Of a stretch of 64,000 nt of DNA, positions 54,538 to 63,963 are shown in pieces. This DNA comes from an uncultured Bacteroidales bacterium (lineage in GTDB: Bacteria; Bacteroidota; Bacteroidia; Bacteroidales; P3), in contig CAMUZR010000008.1 in NCBI GenBank assembly GCA_947165255.1, positions 62,001 to 126,000 on the forward strand, read 5' to 3'. The translations under genes were made by a program, and so were the position numbers. The notes below the pieces were generated by a model, which saw only the letters and a list, made by a program, of their open reading frames with translations, made no database searches and was not told the DNA's origin. Position 1 is the stretch's first letter. Each line of letters begins with the position of its first letter.

Positions 54538-56004
54538 ATGCAGAAGAAACTACTTTCGGGCCTGTTCTGGGTGCTGCTGCTCAACCTGCTTATCAAGCCG
54601 TTTTGGATTTTGGGCATTGAGGTGGGGGTGCAGAACGCCGTGGGCGTGTCGGAGTATGGTTTCTATTTTGCCATTTTCAATATTGCCTATATCTTCAACA
54701 TTCTGTTGGATATGGGCATTACTAATTTCAACACCCGCAACATTGCCCAGCACCCCCGGCTGATAGATAAGCACTTGGGCAGTATATTGGGCATCAAGGT
54801 GCTGCTGCTGGGACTCTACCTGGCGGTGACTTTCACGGTGGGGCTGCTGCAGGGCTACGGCTCGCGGCAGTTCGGGCTGCTGGCGCTGCTGAGTTTTAAT
54901 CAGTTCCTCAACTCGCTGATTCTTTATTTGCGCAGCAATTTTGAGGGGCTGTTGCTGTTCAAGTGGGACAGCGTTGTCAGCATTCTCGACCGCGTGGTGA
55001 TGATTGTCATTTGCGGGGTCTTGCTGTGGCTGCCGGGGCATCCGGCGTTTCGCATAGAGTATTTTGTCTATGCCCAGACAGCGGCCTATCTGCTCACGGC
55101 CGGCGTGGCGCTGACAGTTCTTCTGCACAAGACGCACTGGCATGGGTTGCGATTCTCGCGCCCCTTTACCCTGGCCATACTGAAACAGAGCCTGCCCTTT
55201 GCGCTGCTGGTGCTGCTGATGGCCAGCTATAACCGCATCGACCCCATATTGCTGGAAAATCTGTCGCCGGAGGGTAGGGGAGATTATTTGGCGGGCATTT
55301 ATGCCGGGGCTTTCCGTCTGCTGGATGCGCTGACGATGATTGCCTATCTGGTGAGTGTGCCGCTGCTGCCCATCTTTGCCAAGATGACCAAGCGGCCCCA
55401 ACAGGCCCACGCCGAGTTGGGCTCCACTACGCAGTGGGTGACGTCGCTGATGCTGGTCTTCTCGATTACCGCTGCGGTGGTGTGCTGGTCGTTGGGCGGG
55501 CAGCTGATGGAGTTGTTCTATCACGACCATGCCGAGGAGTATGCCGAGGTGTTCGGGGTGTTAGTGTTCGGCATTATTCCCATTGCCATGACGTATGTCT
55601 ACGGCACCCTGCTCACTGCTGCGGGACGGCTGAAAGCCTTGAATATGCTGGCTGCCACAAGCCTGCTGATTAATGTGGGGGTGAACTTGGTGTGCATTCC
55701 GCGCTATGGGGCGGTGGGTTCGGCCTACGCCTCGCTGGCGGCACAGGGGTTCATGGCGGTGGCACAGATTTGGGCGGCCCTGCGCATTTTTAACATGCAA
55801 CCCCGCCTTTCGTACATACTAAAAATAGTATTTTTTGCGTTATTGATTGTCTGTTTCAGCCTGCTGACCCCTCGGTGGGTGTGGTGGCTGAAGGCGGCAG
55901 CGGCGCTGCTGCTGGCTCTGACGGCGGCATTGGCACTTGGACTGGTGAGGGTGAGAGAGATTGTGCAGACACTGCGGCAGCCGCAGCCGGCCGACTTTGA
56001 ATAG
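54538..56004 (+). CDS. Polysaccharide/oligosaccharide flippase (MOP superfamily)
   Basis: The 488-residue protein has 12-14 hydrophobic segments. The N-terminus (KKLLSGLFWVLLLNLLIKPF) and the segment FNILLDMGITNFNTRNIAQH are typical of Bacteroidota Wzx-like flippases. It probably exports a lipid-linked glycan intermediate. It is the second such gene in the window (the other is at 47611) and, like it, lacks glycosyltransferase neighbours. Confidence 0.86.
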   Translation: MQKKLLSGLFWVLLLNLLIKPFWILGIEVGVQNAVGVSEYGFYFAIFNIAYIFNILLDMGITNFNTRNIAQHPRLIDKHLGSILGIKVLLLGLYLAVTFTVGLLQGYGSRQFGLLALLSFNQFLNSLILYLRSNFEGLLLFKWDSVVSILDRVVMIVICGVLLWLPGHPAFRIEYFVYAQTAAYLLTAGVALTVLLHKTHWHGLRFSRPFTLAILKQSLPFALLVLLMASYNRIDPILLENLSPEGRGDYLAGIYAGAFRLLDALTMIAYLVSVPLLPIFAKMTKRPQQAHAELGSTTQWVTSLMLVFSITAAVVCWSLGGQLMELFYHDHAEEYAEVFGVLVFGIIPIAMTYVYGTLLTAAGRLKALNMLAATSLLINVGVNLVCIPRYGAVGSAYASLAAQGFMAVAQIWAALRIFNMQPRLSYILKIVFFALLIVCFSLLTPRWVWWLKAAAALLLALTAALALGLVRVREIVQTLRQPQPADFE

Positions 56005-56090
56005 AATGAGACAAGATGCCACACGGTGGATAAAGGGCTCTACCACCGAGGCGGCTTTTAACCAACAGAGCCCACATATTTGAAGAGACT

Positions 56091-56975
56091 ATGAAGTCAT
56101 ACGTTTTTCCCGGACAGGGAGCCCAGTTTGTGGGCATGGGCAAGGACCTTTATGAAAACAATGCCCACTGCCACGACATGTTCGAGCGCGCTAATGATAT
56201 TATCGGATTCCGTATTACCGACCTGATGTTTGCGGGTACGCCCGAGGACCTCAAGCAGACTAAGGTCACCCAACCCGCCGTGTTCCTCCACAGCGTCATC
56301 CTGGCAAAGTTTTTGGGCGAGAGTTTCAAGCCCGAGATGGTTGGCGGACACTCGTTGGGCGAATTCAGCGCCTTGGTGGCAGCCGGTGCCATGGACTTTG
56401 AGGACGGTCTGCGCCTGGTGATTGCCCGTGCCAACGCTATGCAGAAATGCTGCGAGATGCGCCCCTCCACTATGGCCGCCATCGTCAAGCTGGACGACAA
56501 GACGGTTGAGGAGGTCTGCGCCGAAGTTACTGCCGCGGGCGACGTGGTGGTGGCCGCCAACTACAATACCCCCGGCCAGCTGGTCATCAGCGGCACCATG
56601 GAGGGCGTTGCGAAGGCATCAGAGAAGCTGAAGGAACTGAAGGGCCGCGCCATCCCGCTGGCCGTAGGCGGTGCTTTCCACAGCCCCCTGATGGAGCCTG
56701 CCCGTGTCGAGCTGGCCGCCGCTATCGACAAGACCCAGTTCCACCAGCCCGTCTGCCCCTGCTACCAGAATGTGGACGCGCTGCCCCATTCGAACCCTGA
56801 GGAGATTAAGCAGAACCTTATTAAGCAGCTTACCTCGCCTGTACGCTGGACCGCTACTGTGCAGAACATGATTAAGGACGGCGCCACCGAGTTTATAGAG
56901 GTGGGTCCCGGCACCGCGCTGCAGGGCATGGTCAAGCGCATCAACGCTGAGGTGGATGCCCACAGCGCTCAATAA
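56091..56975 (+). CDS. fabD: Malonyl-CoA:ACP transacylase
   Basis: FabD loads malonyl groups onto acyl carrier protein for fatty-acid synthesis. The 294-residue protein begins YVFPGQGAQFVGMG. It has the nucleophile Ser in GGHSLGEFSAL at about 85, the Arg motif VIARANAMQ, and the catalytic His in GGAFHSPLM. Length fits the family. Confidence 0.96.
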   Translation: MKSYVFPGQGAQFVGMGKDLYENNAHCHDMFERANDIIGFRITDLMFAGTPEDLKQTKVTQPAVFLHSVILAKFLGESFKPEMVGGHSLGEFSALVAAGAMDFEDGLRLVIARANAMQKCCEMRPSTMAAIVKLDDKTVEEVCAEVTAAGDVVVAANYNTPGQLVISGTMEGVAKASEKLKELKGRAIPLAVGGAFHSPLMEPARVELAAAIDKTQFHQPVCPCYQNVDALPHSNPEEIKQNLIKQLTSPVRWTATVQNMIKDGATEFIEVGPGTALQGMVKRINAEVDAHSAQ

Positions 56976-56986
56976 AAGATGGGAGT

Positions 56987-57040
56987 TCTGAATTCTGAAT
57001 TCTAGGTTGGGCGAAAGTCTCTTAGGATTCAGAATTCAGA
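56987..57040. repeat. Inverted repeat between fabD and the next gene
   Basis: TCTGAATTCTGAATT (56987-57001) and GATTCAGAATTCAGA (57026-57040) are inverted copies matching at 14 of 15 positions. There is no T-run of terminator type after it. Confidence 0.6.
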
Positions 57041-57053
57041 TTTATTTGATGAT

Positions 57054-57881
57054 ATGAAATACAGGTTTTTCCTTTTGGCGACCATTTGTCTGCTCCTGGC
57101 ATCGCAGGGGCGGGCTCAGTTTTATGTGGGGCTGCACGGCGGGTGGACGCTGCCGCAGGGTTTCTACGCCGAGTCGCGCATGAGCGACAACGGCTGGATG
57201 TTCTCCGAAGGCCACCAGCGCCTGGCCGGTGCCGGCAAAGGATGGGCCACAGGAGTGGACCTGAGTTTCGCCTTTCCCTTCCATCCTTCGCTGGAGGTGG
57301 TGGCAAGCGCCGATTTCATGCAGAGTGGAGTCAATCGGGATGTGGAGGATTACTACGTTTATATTTATCAGGCCCGCTACAGCCAGTGCAGCAAATACCT
57401 GATGGAACTTCCCAAGTTCCGTAATATCCCCATCCTGCTGGGGGTGCGCTATGCCTATCCCGTCACGAGGGGCATCGACTTTTATGGCGAGGCCATGGCG
57501 GGAGTAAATCTGCGCCGCATCACCAACTGGACTCTCGCCTACGCCACAGATTCTTGGACCCAGACCGACGGCCAGGAGTTTGCCGAATACAATAATGAGG
57601 ACAACCGCGTTTATGGTCAGGCCAACACTTTTGCTTTCCGGTTGGGCGCGGGATTCCTCTTTAAGAAGAAGGTGACCCTGGGAGCCGCCTTTTATATGAT
57701 GGGTGCAAGCCCGCTCACGTGGGACCGCAACACCACCGTGCGCTATAGTGTCTACGGTCAGATGGTCGAGAACACCACCACGCAGCATGTCGTTTATACC
57801 GACCTCAACCCCACGCTGGTCATGGTGCAGCTAGGCTTCCGCCTCTGCCCCTTCAAAACCCGCACCGTTCAAGATTGGTGA
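57054..57881 (+). CDS. Outer-membrane protein, porin-family-like
   Basis: The 275-residue protein has a signal peptide (MKYRFFLLATICLLLASQGR, then AQ). Barrel-like strands follow: FYVGLHGGWTLPQGF, GWATGVDLSFAFPF, IPILLGVRYAYP, AFRLGAGFLFKKKVTLGAAF. The pattern fits small outer-membrane barrels (OMP_b-brl type). The last strand contains VMVQLGFRLCPF. The ligand is unknown. A strong terminator follows. Confidence 0.75.
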   Translation: MKYRFFLLATICLLLASQGRAQFYVGLHGGWTLPQGFYAESRMSDNGWMFSEGHQRLAGAGKGWATGVDLSFAFPFHPSLEVVASADFMQSGVNRDVEDYYVYIYQARYSQCSKYLMELPKFRNIPILLGVRYAYPVTRGIDFYGEAMAGVNLRRITNWTLAYATDSWTQTDGQEFAEYNNEDNRVYGQANTFAFRLGAGFLFKKKVTLGAAFYMMGASPLTWDRNTTVRYSVYGQMVENTTTQHVVYTDLNPTLVMVQLGFRLCPFKTRTVQDW

Positions 57882-57930
57882 TTCGAAACCCGAATGGCGG
57901 CATTACGATATTGAATCTATAGACAACTTT

Positions 57931-57975
57931 CCGCCGCCCTGCGGGCAATAAAATCCGCCGGGCGGCGTTTGTTTT
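57931..57975 (+). terminator. Intrinsic terminator
   Basis: CGCCGCCC at 57932-57939 pairs with GGGCGGCG at 57960-57967, followed by TTTGTTTT. It ends the transcript from 57054. Confidence 0.8.
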
Positions 57976-57997
57976 GGTGATTTACTTTTAATGGTTT

Positions 57998-58999
57998 ATG
58001 AAAGCACCACTTTCAAATTCTTTTTTGAAGACGTTACTCGTCATAGTCTTGATCTCCTTTTTCGGATTGGACTCAATGGCGCAGTCGGAGTCCGACACGG
58101 ATTCCGTTGTGATTGTGCGTTTGTTATACCTTCATCATCTTAAGGATAATATCGGTAATGTTTGGCAGGGATTCAATGGGAAACAGGCAGACCTGCCGCT
58201 GATATACTATGGGAATGAGTATTGCTATGTGATGAACCCTCAAATGAAATTTCTGACCAGCTTTGAAAGTTCACTTGTTTTCAAGAATGAGGGAGTAGCT
58301 ATTTATAAAACCAAAAAGATTGATGATACTCCATTTCACATGCACATGACCTACGAATTCGAAGAGGAAAAGCAGTTTGATTTCCATTCGCCGTATATGC
58401 GATGCAGCAGCCTGGAGACAACAGCCAAGACAATTCCTGACGTTACCACCGTAGATGTATGGGCAACGATGGTCCTTCATGAGTATTTTCATGCTTTTCA
58501 ATTCTCTCATCCGGAGTATGCTGATTATTATGAGAAGCATTGTGCTTTTTTCGATGCTCATACACTGCAATCACTTTATCTTAATCATAAATGGTATAGG
58601 AATAGTGTAAACAAGGAGAATGAACTCCTACTAAAAGCCCTGAATACTTCGGATGTTAATCTTGCCCGAAAGTATCTTCGTTCGTTCTTAAAGACACGCA
58701 ACAATCGCCGCAAAAAAGCATACAGAAAGTTGCATTTAGACATCACGAAGGCAGAACAGACCTATGAAATGACCGAAGGGTCTGCACGCTATATCGAGGC
58801 AAAACTATACGAGAGTATTCCCGTGTATCAAGCAGATAGCAGTTGGCTCTATACGGCAGGCAAAAACTACTATTATGCCACAGGATATAATATGATTAGG
58901 GTGTTGGATAAGTTTGGCTGTTATTATCAGAAAGTGCTATTCACTCATATTCCTTTGGCAGAAGAAGAACTCAATGATATTGTCTATAATTTACGTTAG
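57998..58999 (+). CDS. Secreted protein with HExxH zinc-peptidase-like motif
   Basis: The 333-residue protein has a signal peptide (about 8-28, LKTLLVIVLISFFGLDSMAQ). The motif MVLHEYFHAFQFSH at about 162 (HEYFH) plus a downstream MTEGSARYIEAKL (Glu) fits a gluzincin-type zinc site. I recognise no named family. Codon use is richer in A/T than in neighbouring genes, which suggests later arrival. It is set off by terminators on both sides, so it is probably monocistronic. Confidence 0.75.
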   Translation: MKAPLSNSFLKTLLVIVLISFFGLDSMAQSESDTDSVVIVRLLYLHHLKDNIGNVWQGFNGKQADLPLIYYGNEYCYVMNPQMKFLTSFESSLVFKNEGVAIYKTKKIDDTPFHMHMTYEFEEEKQFDFHSPYMRCSSLETTAKTIPDVTTVDVWATMVLHEYFHAFQFSHPEYADYYEKHCAFFDAHTLQSLYLNHKWYRNSVNKENELLLKALNTSDVNLARKYLRSFLKTRNNRRKKAYRKLHLDITKAEQTYEMTEGSARYIEAKLYESIPVYQADSSWLYTAGKNYYYATGYNMIRVLDKFGCYYQKVLFTHIPLAEEELNDIVYNLR

Positions 59000-59024
59000 T
59001 CTTTCAGGATAAACACCGCAAAAA

Positions 59025-59063
59025 AGAAAAGCGAGACCCGAGGGCCTCGCTTTTCTGCTTTTT
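59025..59063. terminator. Bidirectional intrinsic terminator
   Basis: AGAAAAGCGAG (59025-59035) pairs with CTCGCTTTTCT (59046-59056), with T-runs on both strands. It can end both the plus-strand gene and the convergent nifJ remnant. Confidence 0.85.
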
Positions 59064-59335
59064 GGTGTGTCGCTTTCGGATTACATTTCCGAAAGCTTTT
59101 TATAACCCTCGTAGCGCAGCTTGGCATTGCGTTCCGTGGCGACGAAGAGTTCTTCGGCCTCCTGGGGGAAGGTCTTCATCAGCGAGTTGTAGCGGACCTC
59201 GCCCATAATGAAGTCGCGGAACTTGCTCCAGTCGGGCTCCTTGGAGTCGAGGTGGAAGCCGTTCTTGCGCACAGGTGCGGGGTTGTCGGCCGAGCCGACA
59301 CCCTCCTCTTCCTCAGCAGGGTTGTAGTGCCAGAT

Positions 59336-59383
59336 GTGAAGAAGAGCCAGTGGCTCTTCGATAGCGTCAGCTGAGAACAAAGA
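59336..59383 (-). repeat. Family A insertion A6 in nifJ
   Basis: A 48-bp insertion between ECGY and IWHYNPA. It holds the perfect hairpin GAAGAGCCACTGGCTCTTC. It is in frame. Confidence 0.8.
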
Positions 59384-59416
59384 GTAGCCGCACTCGACGG
59401 CTTTCTTCTCCTCGTT

Positions 59417-59499
59417 ATTCGCTGTATCAGATTTGATTTAGCGGTGCTCATGGCCTTTGGCAGCTCACTTCAGTGTTTTTATTCAGCGGTGTTCGCAGG
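59417..59499 (-). repeat. Family B double insertion B6 in nifJ
   Basis: Two tandem units: one with GCGAACACCGCTGAATAA ending GAAGTGAGC, then a 46-bp variant unit starting TGCCAAAGGCCATGAGCACC. The pair ends directly before AAC of the NEEKKAVECGY coding block. Confidence 0.75.
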
Positions 59500-59543
59500 C
59501 GTTGCCACAGCGTGCGACCCATACCGATCTTGCTGCCGTGGTT

Positions 59544-59635
59544 ATTCGCTGGATTATATTTATTTCTAAGGTGCTCATGGTCTTTGGCAGCTCACTTCAT
59601 TTGATTGATATAAGCGGTGTTCGCTGCCTTCGGCT
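59544..59635 (-). repeat. Family B double insertion B5 in nifJ
   Basis: Two tandem 46-bp units, one starting AGCCGAAGGCAGCGAACACC and ending GAAGTGAGC, the next starting TGCCAAAGACCATGAGCACC. The pair ends directly before AAC of the NHGSKIGMG block. Confidence 0.75.
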
Positions 59636-59652
59636 GATTGCAGGGGCTTAGC

Positions 59653-59736
59653 GTACGAGCAGGTCCAGTGGACCTGTGAGCCGAGCCCCGAAAAGTCTCC
59701 ACTTTTCGGATAAAGGCGAAGGAAGAGCGACGGGCC
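59653..59736 (-). repeat. Hairpin-rich insertion A5 in nifJ
   Basis: Contains two hairpins: CGAAAAGT/ACTTTTCG, and CAGGTCCACTGGACCTG with the family A core CCACTGG, enclosed by GGGGCT/AAGCCCC. It splits the GPSL block from the following APxI block, where the reading is already degraded. Confidence 0.6.
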
Positions 59737-60207
<471 letters not shown>

Positions 60208-60297
60208 TCAGATATCATAACCCCAGCCGTCACCGCCGAAGATCCACTGGCTCTTCTTGACGAGGCTGTGGCGGAGTTCGAGGAACTGCTTGCAGAT

Positions 60298-60348
60298 GTG
60301 AAGGAAACTGCCAGTGGCCGTTTCCGATAGCGAAGCGGAGAATGAAGA
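60298..60348 (-). repeat. Family A insertion A2 in nifJ
   Basis: A 51-bp in-frame insertion encoding SSFSASLSETATGSFLH between EKCG and ICKQF. It has the block TCCGCTTCGCTATCG and a hairpin with arms GGAAAC/GTTTCC around GGCCACTGGCA. Confidence 0.8.
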
Positions 60349-60819
60349 GCCGCACTTCTCCATCAGCGGGATGAGCTTGTCGGCGATTTCCTTGGTCTTG
60401 AGGGTGTTCTCGCGGTTCTCGATCCACTCGGTGAAGAGGGCCTTGATTTCGGCGCTGCAGCAGTCGCAGGCGAGGCCTTCCTTCATAATGCGCTCCACGC
60501 GGTCGCGCATCTGGCGGGTGGCGGTGGCCATACCGAGGCCGAACTCGGCGTTGTCCTCGAACAGCGAGTTGGCCCAGGCGGGACCGAAGCCGCTGCGGTA
60601 GTTCTTGCAGTAGGGGGTGGCAGGAGCCGAGCCGCCGTAGATGGAGGAGCAGCCCGTGGCGTTGGCCACCATCATCTGCTCGCCGAAGAGCTGGGTGATG
60701 CACTTGAGGTATGGGGTCTCGCCGCAGCCGGCGCAAGCACCGCTGAACTCGAACAGAGGCTGTGCGAACTGGCTGTTCTTGGCGTTGGCCTTCTTGTCGA
60801 TGAGGTTGTCCTTGTAGGA

Positions 60820-60864
60820 GAAGGACTGCCAGTGGCCGTCCGATAGCGAAGCGGTGAACAAAAA
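60820..60864 (-). repeat. Family A insertion A1 in nifJ
   Basis: A 45-bp in-frame insertion encoding FLFTASLSDGHWQSF between DYAQK and SYKDNL. It shares the ACCGCTTCGCTATCGGA block, then GGACGGCCACTGGCAGTCC, a near-perfect hairpin. Confidence 0.8.
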
Positions 60865-60885
60865 CTTCTGGGCGTAGTCCCAATT

Positions 60886-60933
60886 GCTCACTTCATCAAT
60901 TTGTGATTTATAAGGTGTTCGCAGCCTTTGGCA
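60886..60933 (-). repeat. Family B insertion B1 in nifJ
   Basis: A 48-bp in-frame insertion encoding CQRLRTPYKSQIDEVS between HEAA and NWDYAQ, ending GAAGTGAGC directly before AAT. Confidence 0.85.
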
Positions 60934-61024
60934 GGCGGCCTCGTGGAGCTGGCTCTCGAAGGGTTTCATCACGAGGGCCTTCTCCTTGGCAATAAAAAAT
61001 GGCCTTTGGGCTTTGCTCCCCTTT

Positions 61025-61056
61025 TACTCATCTTTTGATGAAATACTGCGGTGTTC
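61025..61056 (-). repeat. Degenerate family B copy at the nifJ break
   Basis: The minus strand reads GGAACACCGCAGTATTTC then ATCAAAAGATGAG, similar to the family B core GCGAACACCGCTGAATAA and AAATGAAGTGAG. It lies in the roughly 110 bp between the nifJ remnant and the methyltransferase gene. Confidence 0.45.
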
Positions 61057-61104
61057 CTATGTACTAACGTCGATGTGAGCATAGTCTTTCGGTGATGTCG
61101 GCTG

Positions 61105-62757
61105 TTACATTGCCATTATCTTATCCAACGTTGTATCTGTAAACGTCTCCCATATTGCCAAGCGAATGGGCTTGTAGTCGGGGAATAATTGCTTGACAAA
61201 CTCAATCTCGAAAACCAATCGCAGGTCGTTTGGGTCGGCTTCGGGATGCACCTCATGTTTTGACCCCACACGAGCAACCTTGATATAATATAGGTCGCGA
61301 ATGCCTTTGTTTTTTCGGTAGGGCATAAAGTAATAGAGGTGATTCAGTTCTACCGTTGATGGGAATTTCTTACCTGTATAGTATATATTGATTGAACCGT
61401 CAAGCAGTAATTCTATTGTGTCGTTTTTTACCAAAGAAACGAGTAGGTTCTTCGATGTGTCTAATCCTTCAGCATTAACTACATCTTTGTTCTCAATAAT
61501 ATCTTCGGGGAATTCTTTGGCAATCTCCAAGAAGTTTATGGGTAAAATGTTACTCTGCACAGAGTATTTCTTCAATGTCGCTTTGTCTCCAAACATATAC
61601 TTGGCAAATATCTTCACTGTCTCAACATTCACCGAGTTGCCAAACTGCTTGTAGGCCTGCGCTTCTATCACGTCAGGCTGGAACGTATCAGGGAAACTTT
61701 GCAATCGGGCACACTCTCTTAAGGTAAGAAAGCGTTTGCGGCTGCCAACAATACTTGTCTGTGTGATTGCTACCAACGCAGGAAAGTAAGTACCGGGTTT
61801 CACACGGATGCCCGACGGACGGAACTGCAAAATATTATCCCACAAACTCGGATTCGTGTATTGCCCTGCTTGCCATTCCAATTTTGCCTTTGCACCAAAG
61901 AACAACGGATGCTTCTTCGCACGGGGCAGCCATTCATCAAGGAATGCTTTGTTTTCGATATAAAGTTGATTGTTTTTTAGGATAAAATTGATTTTCCATT
62001 TAGGATAGTCCGTCATATCCTCTGTTGGGTCAAGTGGTTTTAGATACTCGCTCCAAACAGGAAATCCAGGCATTTTATCGCCTTTAATATTCCGCACAAA
62101 CTCATCCCACAGATTCAATAACTCTATTTTATCTTTGGTGAGGCGATAACGGTCAATATCGGCAATCTCACTATCATCTTGCATAATGTCATCAATGCGG
62201 CATTTGGGCAGTTTTTCTGTATCAAAAAGGAATTCGGGCAGTTCTCCAATGTCCTTGCGGATACACATAATGTAGACTCGCTCGCGGTGCTGTGGAATGC
62301 CAATGTAATGTGGACTGAAAATGACAGGCTCACACAGTACATTATATCCAATAGCGACAAGGTGTTGGTGTATCACACGCCAAGTGTTTCCATCGTCGTG
62401 AGAAGCAAGATTACGTACATTCTCCAACAGAGCGTATTTGGGCCGTGTCTGCTGCATAATGCGTTCCACGTCGAAAAAGAGTGTTCCCTTGGTTTCATCT
62501 TGAAAGCCTAATCTCTTTCCCGCCTTTGAAAAGGCTTGACAGGGGAAGCCTGCACACAACACATCATATTCTGGAATTTTAGTTGCATCAACTTTGGTAA
62601 TATCTCGGTCTGGACGTATTCCGTAATTGACTTCGTAAGTCTTTCGACAATCCTCGTCAATATCACAAGCATACACGCACTGTCCTCCAAGTTGAGACAT
62701 TGCTTGGTGGAATCCTCCAATGCCACAGAAAAGGTCTATGAATTTAAATTTTTTCAT
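61105..62757 (-). CDS. DNA (cytosine-5) methyltransferase of a type II R-M system
   Basis: The 550-residue protein has the C5-methylase motifs in order: FIDLFCGIGGF (I), AGFPCQAFS (IV, catalytic Cys), ENVRNL (VI), QHRERVYIMC (VIII), and a C-terminal FGNSVNVETV (X). A C-terminal extension of about 150 residues after motif X is unassigned. It probably protects host DNA from the adjacent endonuclease; the recognition site cannot be read from sequence. A+T content is much higher than in most of the window, which suggests horizontal gain. The gene starts 1 bp after the endonuclease stop. Confidence 0.92.
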   Translation of the reverse strand: MKKFKFIDLFCGIGGFHQAMSQLGGQCVYACDIDEDCRKTYEVNYGIRPDRDITKVDATKIPEYDVLCAGFPCQAFSKAGKRLGFQDETKGTLFFDVERIMQQTRPKYALLENVRNLASHDDGNTWRVIHQHLVAIGYNVLCEPVIFSPHYIGIPQHRERVYIMCIRKDIGELPEFLFDTEKLPKCRIDDIMQDDSEIADIDRYRLTKDKIELLNLWDEFVRNIKGDKMPGFPVWSEYLKPLDPTEDMTDYPKWKINFILKNNQLYIENKAFLDEWLPRAKKHPLFFGAKAKLEWQAGQYTNPSLWDNILQFRPSGIRVKPGTYFPALVAITQTSIVGSRKRFLTLRECARLQSFPDTFQPDVIEAQAYKQFGNSVNVETVKIFAKYMFGDKATLKKYSVQSNILPINFLEIAKEFPEDIIENKDVVNAEGLDTSKNLLVSLVKNDTIELLLDGSINIYYTGKKFPSTVELNHLYYFMPYRKNKGIRDLYYIKVARVGSKHEVHPEADPNDLRLVFEIEFVKQLFPDYKPIRLAIWETFTDTTLDKIMAM

Positions 62758-63963
62758 TTAGTGTTGGTAGTTATAGCGGAAAACAACAAAGCGGTCTATA
62801 TCCTTTTTCTTTATCATGAATTTAGGATTGCGAGCGGAACCGTCAGGCTGGTGTCCCTGGTTAAATTCAGATAGAGCCTCACGGAAATTGATGCGGTTTA
62901 GTTCTAGAATGGTCATCTTTATGAACTTGACACTTGTTTTAAGACGTTTTGCATAAGACAACTCGTCTTTCTTCATGTATCTATTGTATGCGCGAACCTC
63001 TTTATAGCCTTTTGCTTCGGAGTCTTTTTGGGTTTCATGCTCGTATATGACATACCAAAACTTTCCAAACATATTGATGCATTCAATAAATGCTGTTTGG
63101 TCGTTGCCGGGTGCTTCTGTCGCAGTAATATCACTTGCTTTCAAGTCGCCGTAGAATTGCGCTTTCTTAAACCAAATATCGAAATCGAAAGTTCCTGCTT
63201 GTTTCCCCTTGTTTGATTGTCCCGTATAAATAATAAGGGGCGATGTACTATTGTCGATGGTAAACTGATTAAACTTGTATTCAAGATACCAACCTGGCCA
63301 TTCGGTTTGTCTCCATTCTGGCCAATCGGCCTTTTCCATTTCTTTGATAGTAGGTAATACTTTAAGCCATTGGCCAAAAGTGAAACCTTGATTAAACTGC
63401 TCAAACAAAGAAAACAATATGCTTTGGCCTGTTTCTTTGCCACAAAGGTAACTTGCAAACTTGTTGCCTCGAATAGCGTAGATATGATTGCCATACATAT
63501 CCTCCTTATGAAAAACGCCATTGGTCAGGGCTTGAAACAGGTCGTTGATGTAGACATGAGCAGAAGAATTATGGACAATCTTCTTGAGGTAAGTATCTTT
63601 GAGAAAATCGACGAAGACAACCACACCCTTATAGTGATAAACACCAATAAAGTGGACATCGTATGGTAATCTGTTTTTCTTAACGTCCTCACAAAACTCT
63701 TTGTACCAATGAGGCAGTTGCACCCTTTTTTTGAATGTTGGATGAGGATTGCCTAAATATGATACAGCACGATGTAATAGGATATATTTCTTTCGATTAT
63801 TGATGTATGTGAATACACGATGTCCTAAAATGTCTTGTACCTTGCAATGCTCTTCTCCCAAGAAGCGAATCATAGCGTCTTGCTGTTGTTTCGGGGTTAA
63901 TACTTGGTCTTGGGCTATATCAAGACTAAGGTCTGGTCTTATTTGTTCACTATTTTGATTCAT
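62758..63963 (-). CDS. Putative type II restriction endonuclease
   Basis: The 401-residue protein directly precedes the methyltransferase and is equally AT-rich. A PD-(D/E)XK-like site can be proposed from GTFDFDIWF and, 12 residues on, YGDLKASD (Asp-x-Lys). The rest has no recognised motif; the protein may belong to a poorly described endonuclease family. The pairing with a methyltransferase is the main reason for the call. The gene appears complete (ATG at 63963). An McrBC-type or Vsr role is not supported. Confidence 0.7.
   Translation of the reverse strand: MNQNSEQIRPDLSLDIAQDQVLTPKQQQDAMIRFLGEEHCKVQDILGHRVFTYINNRKKYILLHRAVSYLGNPHPTFKKRVQLPHWYKEFCEDVKKNRLPYDVHFIGVYHYKGVVVFVDFLKDTYLKKIVHNSSAHVYINDLFQALTNGVFHKEDMYGNHIYAIRGNKFASYLCGKETGQSILFSLFEQFNQGFTFGQWLKVLPTIKEMEKADWPEWRQTEWPGWYLEYKFNQFTIDNSTSPLIIYTGQSNKGKQAGTFDFDIWFKKAQFYGDLKASDITATEAPGNDQTAFIECINMFGKFWYVIYEHETQKDSEAKGYKEVRAYNRYMKKDELSYAKRLKTSVKFIKMTILELNRINFREALSEFNQGHQPDGSARNPKFMIKKKDIDRFVVFRYNYQH

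Noticed and set aside
60223-60245. GAAGAGCCAGTGGATCTTC in nifJ as another family A copy
   Set aside because: It encodes KSQWIFGG, which is normal PFOR sequence with no extra residues, so it is native coding DNA that happens to be near-palindromic.
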